NCBI GenBank assembly: GCA_902779765.1
Contig: CACZCQ010000012.1
Location: forward strand, 1 to 52,388
Reading direction: 5' to 3'
Origin: an uncultured Bacteroidia bacterium
Lineage (GTDB): Bacteria > Bacteroidota > Bacteroidia > Bacteroidales > UBA932
DNA length: 52,388 nt
The position numbers and the translations under genes are program-made. Each line of letters begins with the position of its first letter. The stretch's first letter is position 1. Positions 1 to 10,804 of this stretch are shown here, in pieces. The notes beneath the pieces are model-generated. The model did no database searches and was not told the DNA's origin. It saw nothing but the letters and a program-made list of their open reading frames with translations.

Positions 1-84
1 TCTCTTTTCAGAGCTCATTTTCAGCTAGTTTTGTCACACAAATTTGAGTTTCAGTTGAGTTATAACTAATTGATTATCAGGCAC
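1..84. other. Left-edge non-coding stretch
   Basis: An AT-rich stretch after the mnmE stop. I see no gene, hairpin with T run, or convincing promoter in it. Confidence 0.4.
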
Positions 85-1500
85 TTACTTGCCGATGCAG
101 AACCTCTCGAATATCTGCCCCAAGACTTCATCGGGAGTTACTTCTCCGGTGATTGAGCCGAGGTGGGCGAGGGCATCCCTCAGGTCTTCGGCGAGGAGGT
201 CAGGAGTGAGGCCGTGGGCGACTGATGAGCGGACCTTTTCAAGGGCTGATGCCGCCTTCCGAAGCGCCTCATAATGTCTGAAATTTGTTACGATTGAATG
301 GTCAGAATCCAAAGTAATGTCTTTCTGGGACAAAACAAGCTGCTTTTTCAGCAAATCGAGCCCCGATCCGTCTTTTGCTGAAATATATAACTTAATTACC
401 TTTGAATTAGTAGAAGAAACATTATTGTTTAATAGTATAACATTTGTGTTAGGGGCGATTATATCCACTTTGTTGAACAAGACCATCAGGAACTGCTCGG
501 CGGGATCTATCTTTGAGACGATATCATTTATTATAGTCTCATTTGCCTCGGCCGAGTCGGTGGAATCAAGGACGGCGAGGACGATCTGAGCCTCTGACAG
601 TATCTTCAGCGAGCGGGAAATTCCTATTTTTTCAATCTCATCTTCAGACTCCCGGAGTCCGGCCGTGTCGATGAATCTGAACAATATCCCGTCAACCGTC
701 ATCGTTTCTTCGACAGTGTCCCGGGTGGTGCCGGGGATGTCGGACACGATAGCCCTGTCATCACCGAGCAAGGAATTCAGGAGGGTGCTCTTTCCAGCGT
801 TCACTGCTCCGACTATCGCAACAGGTACTCCGTTTCGGATCGCGTTTCCCTGGCTGAACGAAGAGGCCAGTGATGTGATATGGTTCAATACCTCATCGAG
901 AAGTGCTGACAACTTACCCCTGTCGGCAAACTCGACATCCTCTTCAGAGAAGTCAAGTTCCAGTTCGAGCAATGAGGTGATCTCAAGAAGACGCTTGCGG
1001 ATTTCCTTCAGTTCGGAGGAGAAACCACCTCGGAGCTGGTTCATCGCCACCTTAAGCGATGCTGAACTTGAAGATGAAATAACATCTGCAACAGCTTCTG
1101 CCTGAGCAAGGTCCATCTTCCCATTAACGAATGCCCTGCGTGTGAACTCGCCTGGTTCAGCCATCCTGGCACCGGCATCGCAGAGCAGGCGGAGGATCTC
1201 TGAAGCAACGAATGACGAAGCGTGGCATGAGATCTCCACCGAATCTTCACCGGTGTAGGAATGAGGGGCCTTGAACACACTGGCAAGTACCTCGTCCACA
1301 ATTGAATCGTCTTCTCCGTAAACTATTCCGTATCTGACTGAATTAGCATCGCTTGACTCAAGCGACTTGGATTTACACTTCACTACCTTTCCGGCAACCG
1401 CCAAGGCTTCTGGTCCGCTTATCCTTATAACGGTTATGGCGCCTGTTCCCGGGATGGTCGCAGGGGCGGCGATAGTGTCATCGAATGAGGTATAGCCCAT
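85..1500 (-). CDS. mnmE: tRNA modification GTPase MnmE (TrmE)
   Basis: MnmE works with MnmG to install the (carboxymethyl)aminomethyl group on wobble U34 of certain tRNAs. The 471-residue protein has the full family layout: an N-terminal tetrahydrofolate-binding domain (it begins MGYTSFDDTIAAPATIPGTG), a helical domain, and an inserted G domain at about residues 220-390. The G domain shows P-loop GAVNAGKS (V where most members have P), DIPGTTRD, DTAGLRE and NKVD. The protein ends in CIGK, whose Cys is the invariant MnmE C-terminal cysteine. It is transcribed away from carA, from a -7-like box TAATTTCG (minus strand, 1527-1520) with TTTTG 20 nt upstream. That gives a leader of about 14 nt. Length and termini are normal for the family. 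Confidence 0.97.
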   Translation of the reverse strand: MGYTSFDDTIAAPATIPGTGAITVIRISGPEALAVAGKVVKCKSKSLESSDANSVRYGIVYGEDDSIVDEVLASVFKAPHSYTGEDSVEISCHASSFVASEILRLLCDAGARMAEPGEFTRRAFVNGKMDLAQAEAVADVISSSSSASLKVAMNQLRGGFSSELKEIRKRLLEITSLLELELDFSEEDVEFADRGKLSALLDEVLNHITSLASSFSQGNAIRNGVPVAIVGAVNAGKSTLLNSLLGDDRAIVSDIPGTTRDTVEETMTVDGILFRFIDTAGLRESEDEIEKIGISRSLKILSEAQIVLAVLDSTDSAEANETIINDIVSKIDPAEQFLMVLFNKVDIIAPNTNVILLNNNVSSTNSKVIKLYISAKDGSGLDLLKKQLVLSQKDITLDSDHSIVTNFRHYEALRKAASALEKVRSSVAHGLTPDLLAEDLRDALAHLGSITGEVTPDEVLGQIFERFCIGK

Positions 1501-1519
1501 GGTTCAAATTAATCTGATG

Positions 1520-1552
1520 CGAAATTACAATTTACCCTGTACATTTGCAAAA
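1520..1552 (-). promoter_or_regulatory. Putative mnmE promoter
   Basis: On the minus strand TTTTG (1552-1548) is followed after 20 nt by TAATTTCG (1527-1520). The Bacteroidota sigma-ABfr consensus is TTTG-N19-21-TAnnTTTG, so there is one mismatch in the -7 box. Predicted transcription starts near 1514, about 14 nt before the mnmE ATG. Confidence 0.45.
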
Positions 1553-1615
1553 GGACAGATAATCCCAGGATGTAAGAATATTTCTAATGGAAAGGGATTA
1601 TTCGCCAAATTTGTG

Positions 1616-1623
1616 TAAATTTG
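1616..1623 (+). promoter_or_regulatory. -7 box of the carAB leader
   Basis: TAAATTTG matches the Bacteroidota -7 consensus TAnnTTTG exactly. I see no convincing -33 TTTG at the usual distance. The predicted start near 1629 leaves a leader of about 150 nt before carA, far longer than the 14-26 nt seen for most first genes in this window. Confidence 0.5.
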
Positions 1624-1643
1624 CCAAGATAAACGAACCTCCC

Positions 1644-1745
1644 ATGGCTTATGCGATCATCATACCGCTCGGCGTATGTGTACCGAAAGGTGCGCAAGGG
1701 GATGTTTCCCGTTTTATTAGTCCGACCATTTCAATCGCCTTTTGA
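1644..1745 (+). CDS. Candidate 33-aa leader peptide upstream of carA
   Basis: An ATG about 15 nt after the predicted start opens a 33-codon frame (MAYAIIIPLGVCVPKGAQ..., ending SIAF) that stops with TGA at 1743-1745. The stop lies in the 3' arm of the terminator hairpin at 1723-1753, so a ribosome finishing this frame would cover the hairpin. That geometry is the hallmark of translation-coupled attenuation such as E. coli pyrBI, where a leader peptide reads into the attenuator. The peptide is rich in Ile (6 of 33) but has no run of Arg codons. There is no Shine-Dalgarno, as is normal here. Translation is inferred, not shown. Confidence 0.4.
   Translation: MAYAIIIPLGVCVPKGAQGDVSRFISPTISIAF
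1677..1696 (+). promoter_or_regulatory. Possible transcriptional pause hairpin in the carA leader
   Basis: Eight pairs (two of them G-U) join TGTGTACC (1677-1684) to GGTGCGCA (1689-1696) around a GAAA tetraloop. It lies about 26 nt before the terminator and just before the U-rich stretch around 1704-1718. A second small stem, GGGA/TCCC at 1699-1710, follows. The position fits a pause site that would let a ribosome catch up with RNA polymerase; that role is inferred. Confidence 0.35.
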
Positions 1746-1761
1746 GATGGTCGTTTTTTTT
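1723..1761 (+). terminator. Intrinsic terminator / attenuator before carA
   Basis: A 12-pair stem joins CGACCATTTCAA (1723-1734) to TTGAGATGGTCG (1742-1753), with one A-C mismatch, around a 7-nt loop. Eight T residues follow directly (1754-1761). It lies 18 nt before the carA ATG and downstream of the predicted promoter, so it can only act as an attenuator of carAB. Confidence 0.75.
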
Positions 1762-1779
1762 ATCGACTGACGACGTGAC

Positions 1780-2856
1780 ATGAAAGAAAGAAAAGGAGCT
1801 ACACTGAAACTGGAGAACGGAATGGAGTTCCGTGGTTTCTCTTTCGGATATGATGGCCCGACCGATGGGGAAGTTGTCTTCTCGACGGCTATGGTAGGCT
1901 ATCCCGAGAGCCTGACCGACCCGTCATATTCCGGACAGATCCTGACTGTGACTTATCCTCTGATCGGCAACTACGGTGTCCCTCAGGAGGGGCCCGACGG
2001 TAATGGCATATCCCGCAATTTCGAGTCTGAAAGGATCTGGGTAAGAGGGGTTGTCATCAGTGACTATTCCTTCGACTACAGCCATTGGGATGCCGTGAAA
2101 AGCCTTGACGAGTGGCTGAAGGAGCAGAAGATTCCCGGAATATTCGGAATTGACACCCGTGCTGTCACGCAGATCCTCCGGGAAAGGGGATCGATGCTTG
2201 GCATGATCGTGCCCGACGGAGTCAGGAAGGATTTCCCTGTGGATGATCCCAATCTCGTGAATCAGATTGCGCTGGTCAGTTGCAAGGAACCCATAGTTTA
2301 CGGCGACGGACCGAAGACTGTGGTTATGGTTGACTGCGGTGTGAAGCACAACATCCTCAGGTGCTTCATGGACAGGGGAGTGAGAGTTATCCGCGTGCCC
2401 TGGGACTACGATTTCAATACCCTTGAATATGACGGACTGTTCATCTCCAACGGCCCCGGAAATCCCCAGTTCTGCAACATCACGGTGGCGAATCTCCGGA
2501 AGGCTATGGAAGGCGACAGGCCGATATTCGGAATATGTATGGGCAACCAGCTCCTCGCAAGGGCCGGAGGCGCCAACACGTACAAGCTGAAATACGGCCA
2601 CCGCAGCCATAACCAGCCGGTCAGGATGGTCGGTACAAACCGCTGCTTCATCACATCCCAGAATCACGGTTTCGCAGTTGACGACAAGACTCTCGGCACG
2701 GATTGGGAACCCTGGTTCGTCAACATGAATGACGGCACCAATGAAGGTATAAGGCATAAGAGCAAGCCTTTCTGCTCGGTCCAGTTCCATCCCGAGGCTT
2801 CCAGCGGTCCGACCGACACCAATTTCCTCTTTGACGAATTCATAGGAAAGTTATGA
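1780..2856 (+). CDS. carA: Carbamoyl-phosphate synthase small (glutaminase) subunit
   Basis: CarA hydrolyses glutamine and passes ammonia to CarB to make carbamoyl phosphate, the shared precursor of arginine and pyrimidines. The 358-residue protein has the CPSase small-chain N-terminal domain (residues 1-150, with TDGEVVFSTAMVGYPESLTD) and a class I glutamine amidotransferase domain (about 180-358). Catalytic residues are visible: nucleophile C253 in FGICMGNQ, and H337 and E339 in FHPEAS. The ATGA overlap with carB at 2853-2856 indicates translational coupling. Expression is probably controlled by the attenuator at 1723-1761. Length is normal for the family. Confidence 0.98.
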   Translation: MKERKGATLKLENGMEFRGFSFGYDGPTDGEVVFSTAMVGYPESLTDPSYSGQILTVTYPLIGNYGVPQEGPDGNGISRNFESERIWVRGVVISDYSFDYSHWDAVKSLDEWLKEQKIPGIFGIDTRAVTQILRERGSMLGMIVPDGVRKDFPVDDPNLVNQIALVSCKEPIVYGDGPKTVVMVDCGVKHNILRCFMDRGVRVIRVPWDYDFNTLEYDGLFISNGPGNPQFCNITVANLRKAMEGDRPIFGICMGNQLLARAGGANTYKLKYGHRSHNQPVRMVGTNRCFITSQNHGFAVDDKTLGTDWEPWFVNMNDGTNEGIRHKSKPFCSVQFHPEASSGPTDTNFLFDEFIGKL

Positions 2857-5800
2857 AGAATACAGATATAAAGAAAGTCCTGATTCTCGGCTCCGGAGCC
2901 CTCAAGATCGGTCAGGCAGGAGAATTCGACTATTCCGGTTCCCAGGCCCTGAAGGCTTTGCGTGAGGAAGGGATCGAAACCATACTCATAAATCCGAATA
3001 TCGCTACTGTCCAGACATCCGAAGGAGTGGCCGACAAGATTTATTTCCTGCCGGTGACCCCGTTCTTCGTGGAGAAGGTCATTGAGAAGGAAAGGCCCCA
3101 GGGTATCCTGCTTTCATTCGGCGGACAGACAGCCCTGAATTGCGGAGTCGAACTGTACGAGGCCGGAGTGCTGGAGAAATACGGTGTGAACGTCCTGGGA
3201 ACCCCGGTCCAGGCTATCATGGACACCGAGGACCGCGACCTATTCATCAAGAAGCTGGACGAGATTGGCGTGAAGACTATCAAGTCCCAGCCGGCGGCCA
3301 ACATACGGGAAGCCAAAAAGGCGGCGGCGGAATTAGGCTATCCACTGATCATACGTGCAGCATATGCACTCGGAGGTCTCGGTTCCGGATTCTGCGACAA
3401 TGAGGAGCAGCTCGAGGAAATCTGCGAGAAGGCATTTTCCTTCTCTCCCCAGGTCCTCGTGGAGAAATCCTTGAAAGGTTGGAAGGAAATTGAATATGAG
3501 GTCGTCCGTGACCGCTATGACAACTGCATCACGGTCTGCAACATGGAGAATTTCGACCCGCTCGGAATCCACACCGGTGAGAGCATAGTCGTAGCTCCTT
3601 CCCAGACCCTGTCGAACAACGACTATTATTTCCTGCGTGAGCTGTCGATCAAGATCGTCCGCCACATCGGGATAGTGGGCGAGTGCAATGTACAGTTCGC
3701 CTATGACCCTGACGCGATGGACTATCGTGTGATCGAGGTCAATGCCCGCCTCAGCCGTTCATCGGCGCTTGCATCAAAGGCTACCGGTTATCCGCTGGCA
3801 TTCGTGGCTGCAAAACTGGGACTTGGTTACGGTTTGTTCGACTTGAAGAATTCGGTGACCAAGACGACTCCTGCATTCTTCGAGCCGGCCCTCGACTACA
3901 TCGTGTGCAAGATTCCCCGCTGGGATCTGAGCAAGTTCCACGGAGTATCACGCAAGATCGGGTCCTCCATGAAATCCGTCGGAGAGGTGATGGCGATCGG
4001 ACGCAGCTTCGAAGAGGCCATCCAGAAGGGCTTGAGGATGATCGGCCAGGGAGCACATGGTTTCGTGGGTAACAAGGAACTTCAGGTCGCAGACATCGAG
4101 AACGCCCTCCGCGAACCGACGGACAACAGGATATTCGTAATTTCCAAGGCTATGCGTGCAGGCTATACTGTCGACCGGATCCATGAACTGACAAAGATCG
4201 ACAAGTGGTTCCTTAGCAAGTTGGAGAATATCGTCCGTACCTATGAGGAAATGCACGGATACGACTCGATCGAGGATATGCCCGCCGAACTCCTGCTTCT
4301 CGCGAAGAAGGAAGGCTTCTCCGACTTCCAGGTCCAGCGTGCCGTGTGGAAGGACAGCGGCAGCCCGGCCGCCAACATGGACAAGGTTCGCCAATACAGG
4401 AAATCCCACGGGATAATACCGGTTGTCAAGCAGATAGACACCCTGGCGGCCGAATTCCCCGCAATGACGAATTACCTGTACCTGACATACAACGGGACGA
4501 AGAGCGACATAGAGTACGAGCAGGACGGCAAGTCCGTGATAGTACTTGGCTCGGGAGCCTACCGGATCGGCTCGTCTGTCGAATTCGACTGGTGTTCCGT
4601 GACCTGTCTCAAGACCATCCAGGGCCAGGGCTACAGGGGAGTGCTGATCAACTACAATCCTGAAACCGTATCTACTGACTATGATGAATGTGACAGGCTG
4701 TATTTCGATGAACTGACTTTCGAAAGGGTGATGGACATCTTCGACCTGGAGACTCCGCACGGCGTGGTCGTGTCGGTAGGTGGACAGATCCCAAACAACC
4801 TGGCTCTCAGGCTCCATGAGCACGGCGTCCCCATACTTGGAACATCCGCTACCGATATCGACAAGGCGGAGGACCGCCACAAGTTCTCCAGCATCGTGGA
4901 TGCCCTTGGTGTGGACCAGCCTGAATGGAAGGAACTTACGACCATGGACGATGTCGAGGCATTTATCAAGTCGGTCGGCTTCCCCGTGCTGGTGCGTCCG
5001 TCATACGTCCTGTCTGGCGCAGCTATGAACGTCTGCCATGACGAGCAGAAACTCCGCCACTTCCTCTCCCTTGCATCCGAAGTCTCCCAGGAGCATCCCG
5101 TCGTGGTGAGCAAATTCTACCAGAGGGCCAAGGAGATAGAATTCGATGCCGTAGCTGATGGGGGAGAGATCATCGCCTATGCCATCTCCGAGCATATTGA
5201 ATATGCCGGTGTCCATTCTGGTGACGCCACCATCCAGTTCCCTCCGCAGAAGCTTTATGTCGAGACTGTCAGGAGGATCAAGAAGATCGCACGCGCCATT
5301 GCCGGAGCCCTCAGGATATCCGGTCCGTTCAATATTCAGTTCCTCGCGAAGGAGAATGCGATCAAGGTCATAGAATGCAACCTGCGCGCATCCAGGAGCT
5401 TCCCCTTCGTGTCCAAGGTCCTGAAGATAGATTTCATCGAACTGGCCACCAAGGTCATGCTTGGACTTCATCCGGCGGCTCCCCAGAAGAGTGCGTTCGA
5501 CCTCGATTATGTGGGGGTGAAATCCTCGCAGTTCAGTTTCGCCAGGCTCGAGGAAGCCGATCCGATGCTCGGAGTGGACATGAGCTCTACCGGAGAGGTT
5601 GGATGTCTTGGTGACGATCTCAATGAGGCGATCCTAAAGTCCCTCCTGTCCGTCGGCCAGAGGATTCCGGAGAAGAGGATCCTTCTATCTACCGGCGACC
5701 CGCTTCAGAAAGCCGACATGCTTGGTTCGTGCCGCCTCCTTGTCGACAAGGGGTACGAGTTGTTCGCGACCGGTGGCACATACAAGTATCTGGTGGAGAA

Positions 5801-6092
5801 CAGCGTACCCGCGACCAAGGTCCTGTGGCCCAGTGAATGTGATAACCCCAACTTCAAGGGAAGGTTCAAACCGGCCGTGGAAATGATCCAGAACAAGGAA
5901 GTTGACATGGTTATCAACATCCCCAAGGATTTCAGCGAACTGGAGCTCTCCAACGGATATAAAATAAGAAGAGCGGCCATCGACTTCAATGTTCCGCTCT
6001 TCACTAACGCCCGTCTTGCGACGGCATTCATCCGTTCCTTCTGCAATACTTCCCTGGAAGAGATCCAGGTCAAGTCCTGGGACCAGTACTAA
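2853..6092 (+). CDS. carB: Carbamoyl-phosphate synthase large subunit
   Basis: CarB makes carbamoyl phosphate from bicarbonate, two ATP and ammonia tunnelled from CarA. The 1079 residues show the expected internal duplication. Each half starts with a related segment ([18 protein letters not shown] near residue 12, [18 protein letters not shown] near 565) and carries an ATP-grasp domain. The last 120 or so residues form the MGS-like allosteric domain, which binds UMP or ornithine in characterised homologues. The start overlaps the carA stop by 4 nt. At the 3' end the stop codon is interleaved with that of rho on the other strand (CTAA, 6089-6092), and there is no terminator between them. Confidence 0.98.
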   Translation: MKNTDIKKVLILGSGALKIGQAGEFDYSGSQALKALREEGIETILINPNIATVQTSEGVADKIYFLPVTPFFVEKVIEKERPQGILLSFGGQTALNCGVELYEAGVLEKYGVNVLGTPVQAIMDTEDRDLFIKKLDEIGVKTIKSQPAANIREAKKAAAELGYPLIIRAAYALGGLGSGFCDNEEQLEEICEKAFSFSPQVLVEKSLKGWKEIEYEVVRDRYDNCITVCNMENFDPLGIHTGESIVVAPSQTLSNNDYYFLRELSIKIVRHIGIVGECNVQFAYDPDAMDYRVIEVNARLSRSSALASKATGYPLAFVAAKLGLGYGLFDLKNSVTKTTPAFFEPALDYIVCKIPRWDLSKFHGVSRKIGSSMKSVGEVMAIGRSFEEAIQKGLRMIGQGAHGFVGNKELQVADIENALREPTDNRIFVISKAMRAGYTVDRIHELTKIDKWFLSKLENIVRTYEEMHGYDSIEDMPAELLLLAKKEGFSDFQVQRAVWKDSGSPAANMDKVRQYRKSHGIIPVVKQIDTLAAEFPAMTNYLYLTYNGTKSDIEYEQDGKSVIVLGSGAYRIGSSVEFDWCSVTCLKTIQGQGYRGVLINYNPETVSTDYDECDRLYFDELTFERVMDIFDLETPHGVVVSVGGQIPNNLALRLHEHGVPILGTSATDIDKAEDRHKFSSIVDALGVDQPEWKELTTMDDVEAFIKSVGFPVLVRPSYVLSGAAMNVCHDEQKLRHFLSLASEVSQEHPVVVSKFYQRAKEIEFDAVADGGEIIAYAISEHIEYAGVHSGDATIQFPPQKLYVETVRRIKKIARAIAGALRISGPFNIQFLAKENAIKVIECNLRASRSFPFVSKVLKIDFIELATKVMLGLHPAAPQKSAFDLDYVGVKSSQFSFARLEEADPMLGVDMSSTGEVGCLGDDLNEAILKSLLSVGQRIPEKRILLSTGDPLQKADMLGSCRLLVDKGYELFATGGTYKYLVENSVPATKVLWPSECDNPNFKGRFKPAVEMIQNKEVDMVINIPKDFSELELSNGYKIRRAAIDFNVPLFTNARLATAFIRSFCNTSLEEIQVKSWDQY

Positions 6093-7948
6093 TAGGAATC
6101 GTAAAACTTTGCCTCACGGGGTGAAACCTTGTTCATGTTGTCGAGCAGGGACTCGTTGGTCTTGTACTCGTCCATGAGCTGGAGCATGAAATTCATCGCT
6201 TCGGTAGGATTCATGTCGGCAAGGAGTTTCCTGAGGATCCAGATCCTGTTGGCAACGTCGCGGCTGTAAAGCAGGTCGTCGCGCCTGGTGCTTGAAAGGA
6301 CCACGTTGACGGCAGGGAATATGCGCCTGTTGGCCAGGGTCCTGTCGAGCTGGAGCTCCATGTTGCCGGTGCCCTTGAATTCCTCGAATATGACATCGTC
6401 CATCTTGGAACCGGTCTCGGTGAGGGCGGTGGCAAGGATCGTCAGGGATCCGCCTCCTTCGATGTTACGTGCCGCGCCGAAGAACCTCTTGGGCTTCTGG
6501 AGGGCGTTTGCATCGACACCTCCGGTAAGTACCTTGCCTGATGCCGGCTGGACGGTGTTGTAGGCACGTGCGAGCCTTGTGATGGAATCGAGGAGGATCA
6601 CGACGTCGTGGCCGCATTCAACAAGCCTGCGGGCCTTTTCGAGGACCATGTTGGCGACCTTTACATGCCTTTCTGCCGGTTCGTCGAAAGTGGAGGCGAC
6701 AACCTCCGCCTTTACGCTGCGGCTCATGTCGGTGACTTCCTCGGGACGCTCGTCGATCAGAAGGACGATTTCGTAAACCTCGGGATGGTTGTCGGCGATC
6801 GCATTGGCTATCGACTTCAGGAGCATGGTCTTACCGGTCTTCGGCTGGGAGACGATCAAACCGCGCTGTCCCTTTCCGATGGGAGTGAACATATCCACGA
6901 TACGGCAGGATACGTCATTCTGATGGCCGTGTCCGAGAAGGTTGAATTTCTCGTCAGGGAAGAGGGGAGTCAGGAAGTCGAAAGGAACACGGTCGCGGAT
7001 ATAGTCGGGAGTGCGCCCGTTAATATACTTGATCCTTACCAGGGGGAAGTATTTGTCACCTTCCTTCGGGGGACGGATCTCACCGGTCACAGTATCGCCG
7101 GACTTGAGCGCATTCACCTTGATCTGTCCCTGGCTGACATAGATGTCGTCCGGAGAATTCAGGTAATTGTAGTCCGAAGAGCGCAGGAAACCGTAGCCGT
7201 CGGGCATTATCTCGAGAACTCCTGTGGCCTCGACAGTGCCTTCGAATTCGATTTCGGGAGCCTTGGGTTTCTGGTTGTTCTGGTTGTTCTGGAAGTTCTG
7301 CTGACCGAACTTGTTCTTCTGTTTCTTGCCGTTGAAGTTGTTCCGCTCTGCGTGTGCAGCGGGGTCATCCTTCAGGTCATTGAACAGCTGATGGATGAAT
7401 TCCTTGCCGTCGACAGCCTTCTCGACGGGCTTGCTGTCAGGTGTTTCCTTTGGAGTGTTCTCCTGGGGAGCGGCAGGTTCTGCGGCAGGGGCGGGAGCGG
7501 GCTCCTGAGCCTTAGCCTTAGGTTTGCGGCCGCGCTTGGATGACTGCTTGGGTGCAGCGGTCTCTGCCGGAGCAGGGGACTCAGAAACGACTGGCTCTTC
7601 AACTGCTTCCTGTTTCGGTTCAGCAGCCTTCTGCTGGTTATCCGCCTTGGGTTTGGGACCACGCTTTGCCTTAGGTTTATCCTGTACCGGCTCCTTAGGT
7701 TTTTCAGCCTCGGCAGGAGCTGCGGGAGTTTCTTTCTTGGGCTGGGCTTCCGTCTTCTTGGGGCGGCCTCTCTTTGCCTTGGGTCTTTCAATTGGTTTAA
7801 GCGAGGCCTCCTTGGCCTGTGCATCAAGGATCTCGTACGAAAGGTTCTCGTCCGTCATCCTCTTTGCATTCTTGATCTGATAATTCTGGGCAACGTTTTC
7901 AAGTTGCTCTCTGCTCATCTGAGTGAGTTCAAATAAACTGTATGGCAT
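6089..7948 (-). CDS. rho: Transcription termination factor Rho with long disordered insert
   Basis: Rho is the hexameric RNA helicase that ends transcription at Rho-dependent sites. Domains in order: Rho N-terminal helical domain (1-45); a low-complexity, Lys/Pro/Ala/Glu-rich insert (about 47-235) holding three KRG[RP] motifs near residues 59, 95 and 138 and an Asn/Gln-rich patch (215-227); the RNA-binding cold-shock-like domain (about 237-310); and the RecA-type ATPase with Walker A QPKTGKTM (368-375), [13 protein letters not shown], and the R-loop region [11 protein letters not shown]. Long inserts are typical of Bacteroidota Rho and make this 619 residues against 419 in E. coli. The gene has its own strong promoter (7980-8012), 64 nt after lptD. 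Confidence 0.97.
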   Translation of the reverse strand: MPYSLFELTQMSREQLENVAQNYQIKNAKRMTDENLSYEILDAQAKEASLKPIERPKAKRGRPKKTEAQPKKETPAAPAEAEKPKEPVQDKPKAKRGPKPKADNQQKAAEPKQEAVEEPVVSESPAPAETAAPKQSSKRGRKPKAKAQEPAPAPAAEPAAPQENTPKETPDSKPVEKAVDGKEFIHQLFNDLKDDPAAHAERNNFNGKKQKNKFGQQNFQNNQNNQKPKAPEIEFEGTVEATGVLEIMPDGYGFLRSSDYNYLNSPDDIYVSQGQIKVNALKSGDTVTGEIRPPKEGDKYFPLVRIKYINGRTPDYIRDRVPFDFLTPLFPDEKFNLLGHGHQNDVSCRIVDMFTPIGKGQRGLIVSQPKTGKTMLLKSIANAIADNHPEVYEIVLLIDERPEEVTDMSRSVKAEVVASTFDEPAERHVKVANMVLEKARRLVECGHDVVILLDSITRLARAYNTVQPASGKVLTGGVDANALQKPKRFFGAARNIEGGGSLTILATALTETGSKMDDVIFEEFKGTGNMELQLDRTLANRRIFPAVNVVLSSTRRDDLLYSRDVANRIWILRKLLADMNPTEAMNFMLQLMDEYKTNESLLDNMNKVSPREAKFYDSY

Positions 7949-7979
7949 AAAAAGGGGATTTCGTAAATGGAATACGATG

Positions 7980-8012
7980 CAAATATACCATTTAATATGT
8001 AAAAAAACAAAA
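7980..8012 (-). promoter_or_regulatory. rho promoter
   Basis: On the minus strand TTTTG (8012-8008) is followed after 20 nt by TATATTTG (7987-7980), a full match to the Bacteroidota consensus in both boxes and spacing. The predicted start near 7974 gives a 26-nt leader. This is one of the best promoter matches in the window. Confidence 0.7.
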
Positions 8013-10763
8013 CTATCTGTCCCAGTAGCTGGTGCTCTTCTTGAATCTCAGCAGGTCGGCGAGGGCTGCTGCATTTGCAGAGATCAGGAAGGAATAGGAC
8101 TGGTACATTCCGGTAGGAACCCAGGACACCGCAATGTTGAAGCAGTGCAGGTCATAACGGAAGGATAGTTGTGAAGTCGTCATCTTCATGGCCACGAAGT
8201 CCCAACCCGTCTGTGCCTGCACGGACATCTTGGGAGTGATCTGAAGGTTCCCGGATACACCCAGGGTCTGGGTATACCGGTCGTTCTGTATAAGCTGGTT
8301 GTTTGTATAACTATATGACCTGCTCATCGACAGGGAATAGTTGAAGTTCACGCTCCAGGGAACGTTAGGATTGGTGTAGTACAGCCATCCGCCCGGGATA
8401 TACTCTCCGGTGATGGGATGGTAGTAGATCCTCCTGTAGTAGTCGGCGGAACGTCCGCCGCCACCGCCTCCTCCGGACGCGGTTCCGTCGTTGCCCTTGA
8501 ACTCTCCCTTGCCGGAGATCGAATAGGACATCGAAGCGCTGAAATTGGTCAGCCTCAGGGGAATACCGGTCTTCACGAAGTGGAACTTGTTGATCCTGGT
8601 ACCCCTCTCGCTGATGGTATAAGGGTCGAAATTGAGGTTGCCGTTTATGCCCAGCTTGCCGAATATCGACGTGGACATCGTGATACCCACGTTGTTCATA
8701 TTGAGCGAGTCGGCAAGGAAGTTATACCCGGTGTTGATATTGAACTGGTCGAGCAGCTTGATCTTCTTCGATCCGGTGCCGGTCGTGTCCTTGGCGTCGC
8801 GGACCTTTGCTTCAAGGTTGTTGCCGATGGAAAGGCTCATCGTGGCCGACCTTCCCTTTCCCGGAACGGAACCGAGCTGGCCCTGGTAGATATTATAGTC
8901 GTATTTCTTCTGGTTGCCCAGGGTGTCGACATATTCAAGCGTCCTCCATCCGTTGAACGCCTTGCCCTTCTCTGGGCTGAAACTCATGCTGAGGCTGGGC
9001 GAGATAACATGGCGGACAGCCTGGAGCTTCCTGTATTTGCCGAAATTGTACATACCGTACAGACGGGTACTCATCGACACCGATCCGGAATAGTTGTGGG
9101 TGGCTCCAAAAGTGGAGAGGGGAGAGCTCAGGTTGGTCTTTACGCTGTTCGTCTCAGGGTCGAAGTAGGCGTTCGTCTCCCTGAAGAACCAGTTCATTCC
9201 GTAAGTTACGGAAGGTGTGAAGTTCAGATAGTTCAGCAAAGTGAAAGAAGGCAGGCCGATGGTGAAGTTGTGGGCCATTCCGTTGTTGAACTTGTCCATG
9301 AAACCGGGTTCTCCGAATTCGGACGCCTTGAAATTGATCTTGTTCTGCAGCGAGGTATTGTACGCCAGAGAGAACTTCTCGTAGAAGCGCTCCTTCCCGA
9401 CACGGTTCTTGATCTTGAACGGATAGAACCTGGACACGGAGAATGTGATGTTAGGAAGGGTGAATGCGTATGAACTGTCCCTGGAGTTCTGGCTGTGCAA
9501 CGCGTTGACCGACAGGTTGAACTTGCCGTTCCAGTTCTTGGAGAACGAAACGGATGAAGATATCTGGTTCTGGAGGGCTTCCGACACGGACCGCGAATTG
9601 TATCGGCTGTTGGACGGGCTGGAGAAGTTGACCGAAGCGGAGAAGGACTGTCCGGGATGGGCCTTTGAATCCTGTGAATGCGACCACCTTACTCCGAAGT
9701 TCTTGCTCTGGAAGAAATCGGAACTTCCTTTCTCACCGGTCTGGTCGACAGAATAGTTCAGGGCGAGGTTGCCGGAGAACTTGTATTTCACCATATACCT
9801 GGAGTTGAGATCGGCGGCCCAAGAACCCAGGGTATAATAGTCTCCGGTAAGGGACAGGTCGAAGTAGTCTCCTATGACGAAATACATTCCCGCATCCCTC
9901 ATGTAGAAACCACGGGCATTCTCTTCGCCGAACGACGGCATCAGCATTCCGGTAGCCCTCTCGGGACGTTTGGGAATGAATCCGAACGGAATTGCGACGA
10001 AGGGCAGGTCGACATCTTCGACAACCAGGTGGGCCGGTCCGAACACGGTCTTCTGGGAAGGCCTGGTGATGACCTTCGCGGAGGACAGTTTCAAGTAATA
10101 GTGGGGGTGCTCAAGGTCGCATACGGTATACTTTCCGTGCGTGATATTGATCGAACGGTCGGGGAGCATCTTTATGTTCCTGCCATGCAGTATACCGTCG
10201 TCCTCCTTTGTGATCATATTGGTGATCAGGGACTTCCGGGTGTTGAAGTTGTACCGGATCTCCTCCATGTTGAAAGTCTGGTCGCCCTGGGTCATGACCG
10301 GCTGTCCCTTCCACTCGTGGGAGAGCGTATCGTAGGTTCCCCTGGCGTAGACTATGCCGGTATTCATGTCATATTCCATGTAATCGGCATTGAGTTTCAT
10401 GTTCTCGTAGGAAACCTCCACGTCACCCCAGTAGAACATCTTGCGCTGCCCGTCGAAGAATACCTGCTTGGACGAGTCCTTGGCCGCGGAAAAGGCCGGC
10501 TTTCCGATAGAACTCTTGTGCAGGAGGTCAAGGGAATCAGCCCTGGAGGTGGAGTCCGCAGTATGGATGGAATCCCTCCGGTGTTTCAATGAATCCCTGA
10601 AAGCGGTATCGATGGGGGCTTTGGTCGTGTCGATTACAGCCTCGACGGGAGCCCTTCTCTGCCGCCTGTCCCTCCTGGGGTTCTGACCGGACACGGAAAG
10701 GGCCGTAAAGGCCACGAGCAATATGGCTAATACAATAGTATATGTATGCTTTTTGAAATGCAA
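8013..10763 (-). CDS. lptD: Putative LPS-assembly outer membrane protein LptD
   Basis: LptD is the outer-membrane barrel that delivers lipopolysaccharide to the cell surface. I chose the TTG at 10763. The frame is open to 10790, but the upstream TTG overlaps the predicted -7 box. From 10763 the protein (916 aa) begins [16 protein letters not shown] and has a clean signal peptide ending near SVSGQ. Then come an Arg-rich stretch, a polar linker, an OstA-like N-terminal region (about 90-230, with [20 protein letters not shown]) and a long barrel region of alternating polar and aromatic strands. One late loop has seven Gly in a row. The E. coli barrel aligns poorly with this group, so the assignment rests on the OstA-like region, layout and size. 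It is divergent from the amidase gene over a shared promoter region. Confidence 0.85.
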   Translation of the reverse strand: MHFKKHTYTIVLAILLVAFTALSVSGQNPRRDRRQRRAPVEAVIDTTKAPIDTAFRDSLKHRRDSIHTADSTSRADSLDLLHKSSIGKPAFSAAKDSSKQVFFDGQRKMFYWGDVEVSYENMKLNADYMEYDMNTGIVYARGTYDTLSHEWKGQPVMTQGDQTFNMEEIRYNFNTRKSLITNMITKEDDGILHGRNIKMLPDRSINITHGKYTVCDLEHPHYYLKLSSAKVITRPSQKTVFGPAHLVVEDVDLPFVAIPFGFIPKRPERATGMLMPSFGEENARGFYMRDAGMYFVIGDYFDLSLTGDYYTLGSWAADLNSRYMVKYKFSGNLALNYSVDQTGEKGSSDFFQSKNFGVRWSHSQDSKAHPGQSFSASVNFSSPSNSRYNSRSVSEALQNQISSSVSFSKNWNGKFNLSVNALHSQNSRDSSYAFTLPNITFSVSRFYPFKIKNRVGKERFYEKFSLAYNTSLQNKINFKASEFGEPGFMDKFNNGMAHNFTIGLPSFTLLNYLNFTPSVTYGMNWFFRETNAYFDPETNSVKTNLSSPLSTFGATHNYSGSVSMSTRLYGMYNFGKYRKLQAVRHVISPSLSMSFSPEKGKAFNGWRTLEYVDTLGNQKKYDYNIYQGQLGSVPGKGRSATMSLSIGNNLEAKVRDAKDTTGTGSKKIKLLDQFNINTGYNFLADSLNMNNVGITMSTSIFGKLGINGNLNFDPYTISERGTRINKFHFVKTGIPLRLTNFSASMSYSISGKGEFKGNDGTASGGGGGGGRSADYYRRIYYHPITGEYIPGGWLYYTNPNVPWSVNFNYSLSMSRSYSYTNNQLIQNDRYTQTLGVSGNLQITPKMSVQAQTGWDFVAMKMTTSQLSFRYDLHCFNIAVSWVPTGMYQSYSFLISANAAALADLLRFKKSTSYWDR

Positions 10764-10795
10764 TTTTATATTTAAATTTGCAATCAACAAATATA
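10750..10795. promoter_or_regulatory. Overlapping divergent promoters for lptD and the amidase gene
   Basis: Plus strand: TTTTTG (10750-10755), 17 nt, TAAATTTG (10773-10780), start near 10786. Minus strand: TATATTTG (10795-10788), start near 10782. The two -7 boxes lie within 23 bp, so polymerases at the two sites should exclude each other. Both genes then begin at TTG codons about 19 nt from their predicted starts. Confidence 0.5.
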
Positions 10796-10804
10796 CGACA
10801 TATT

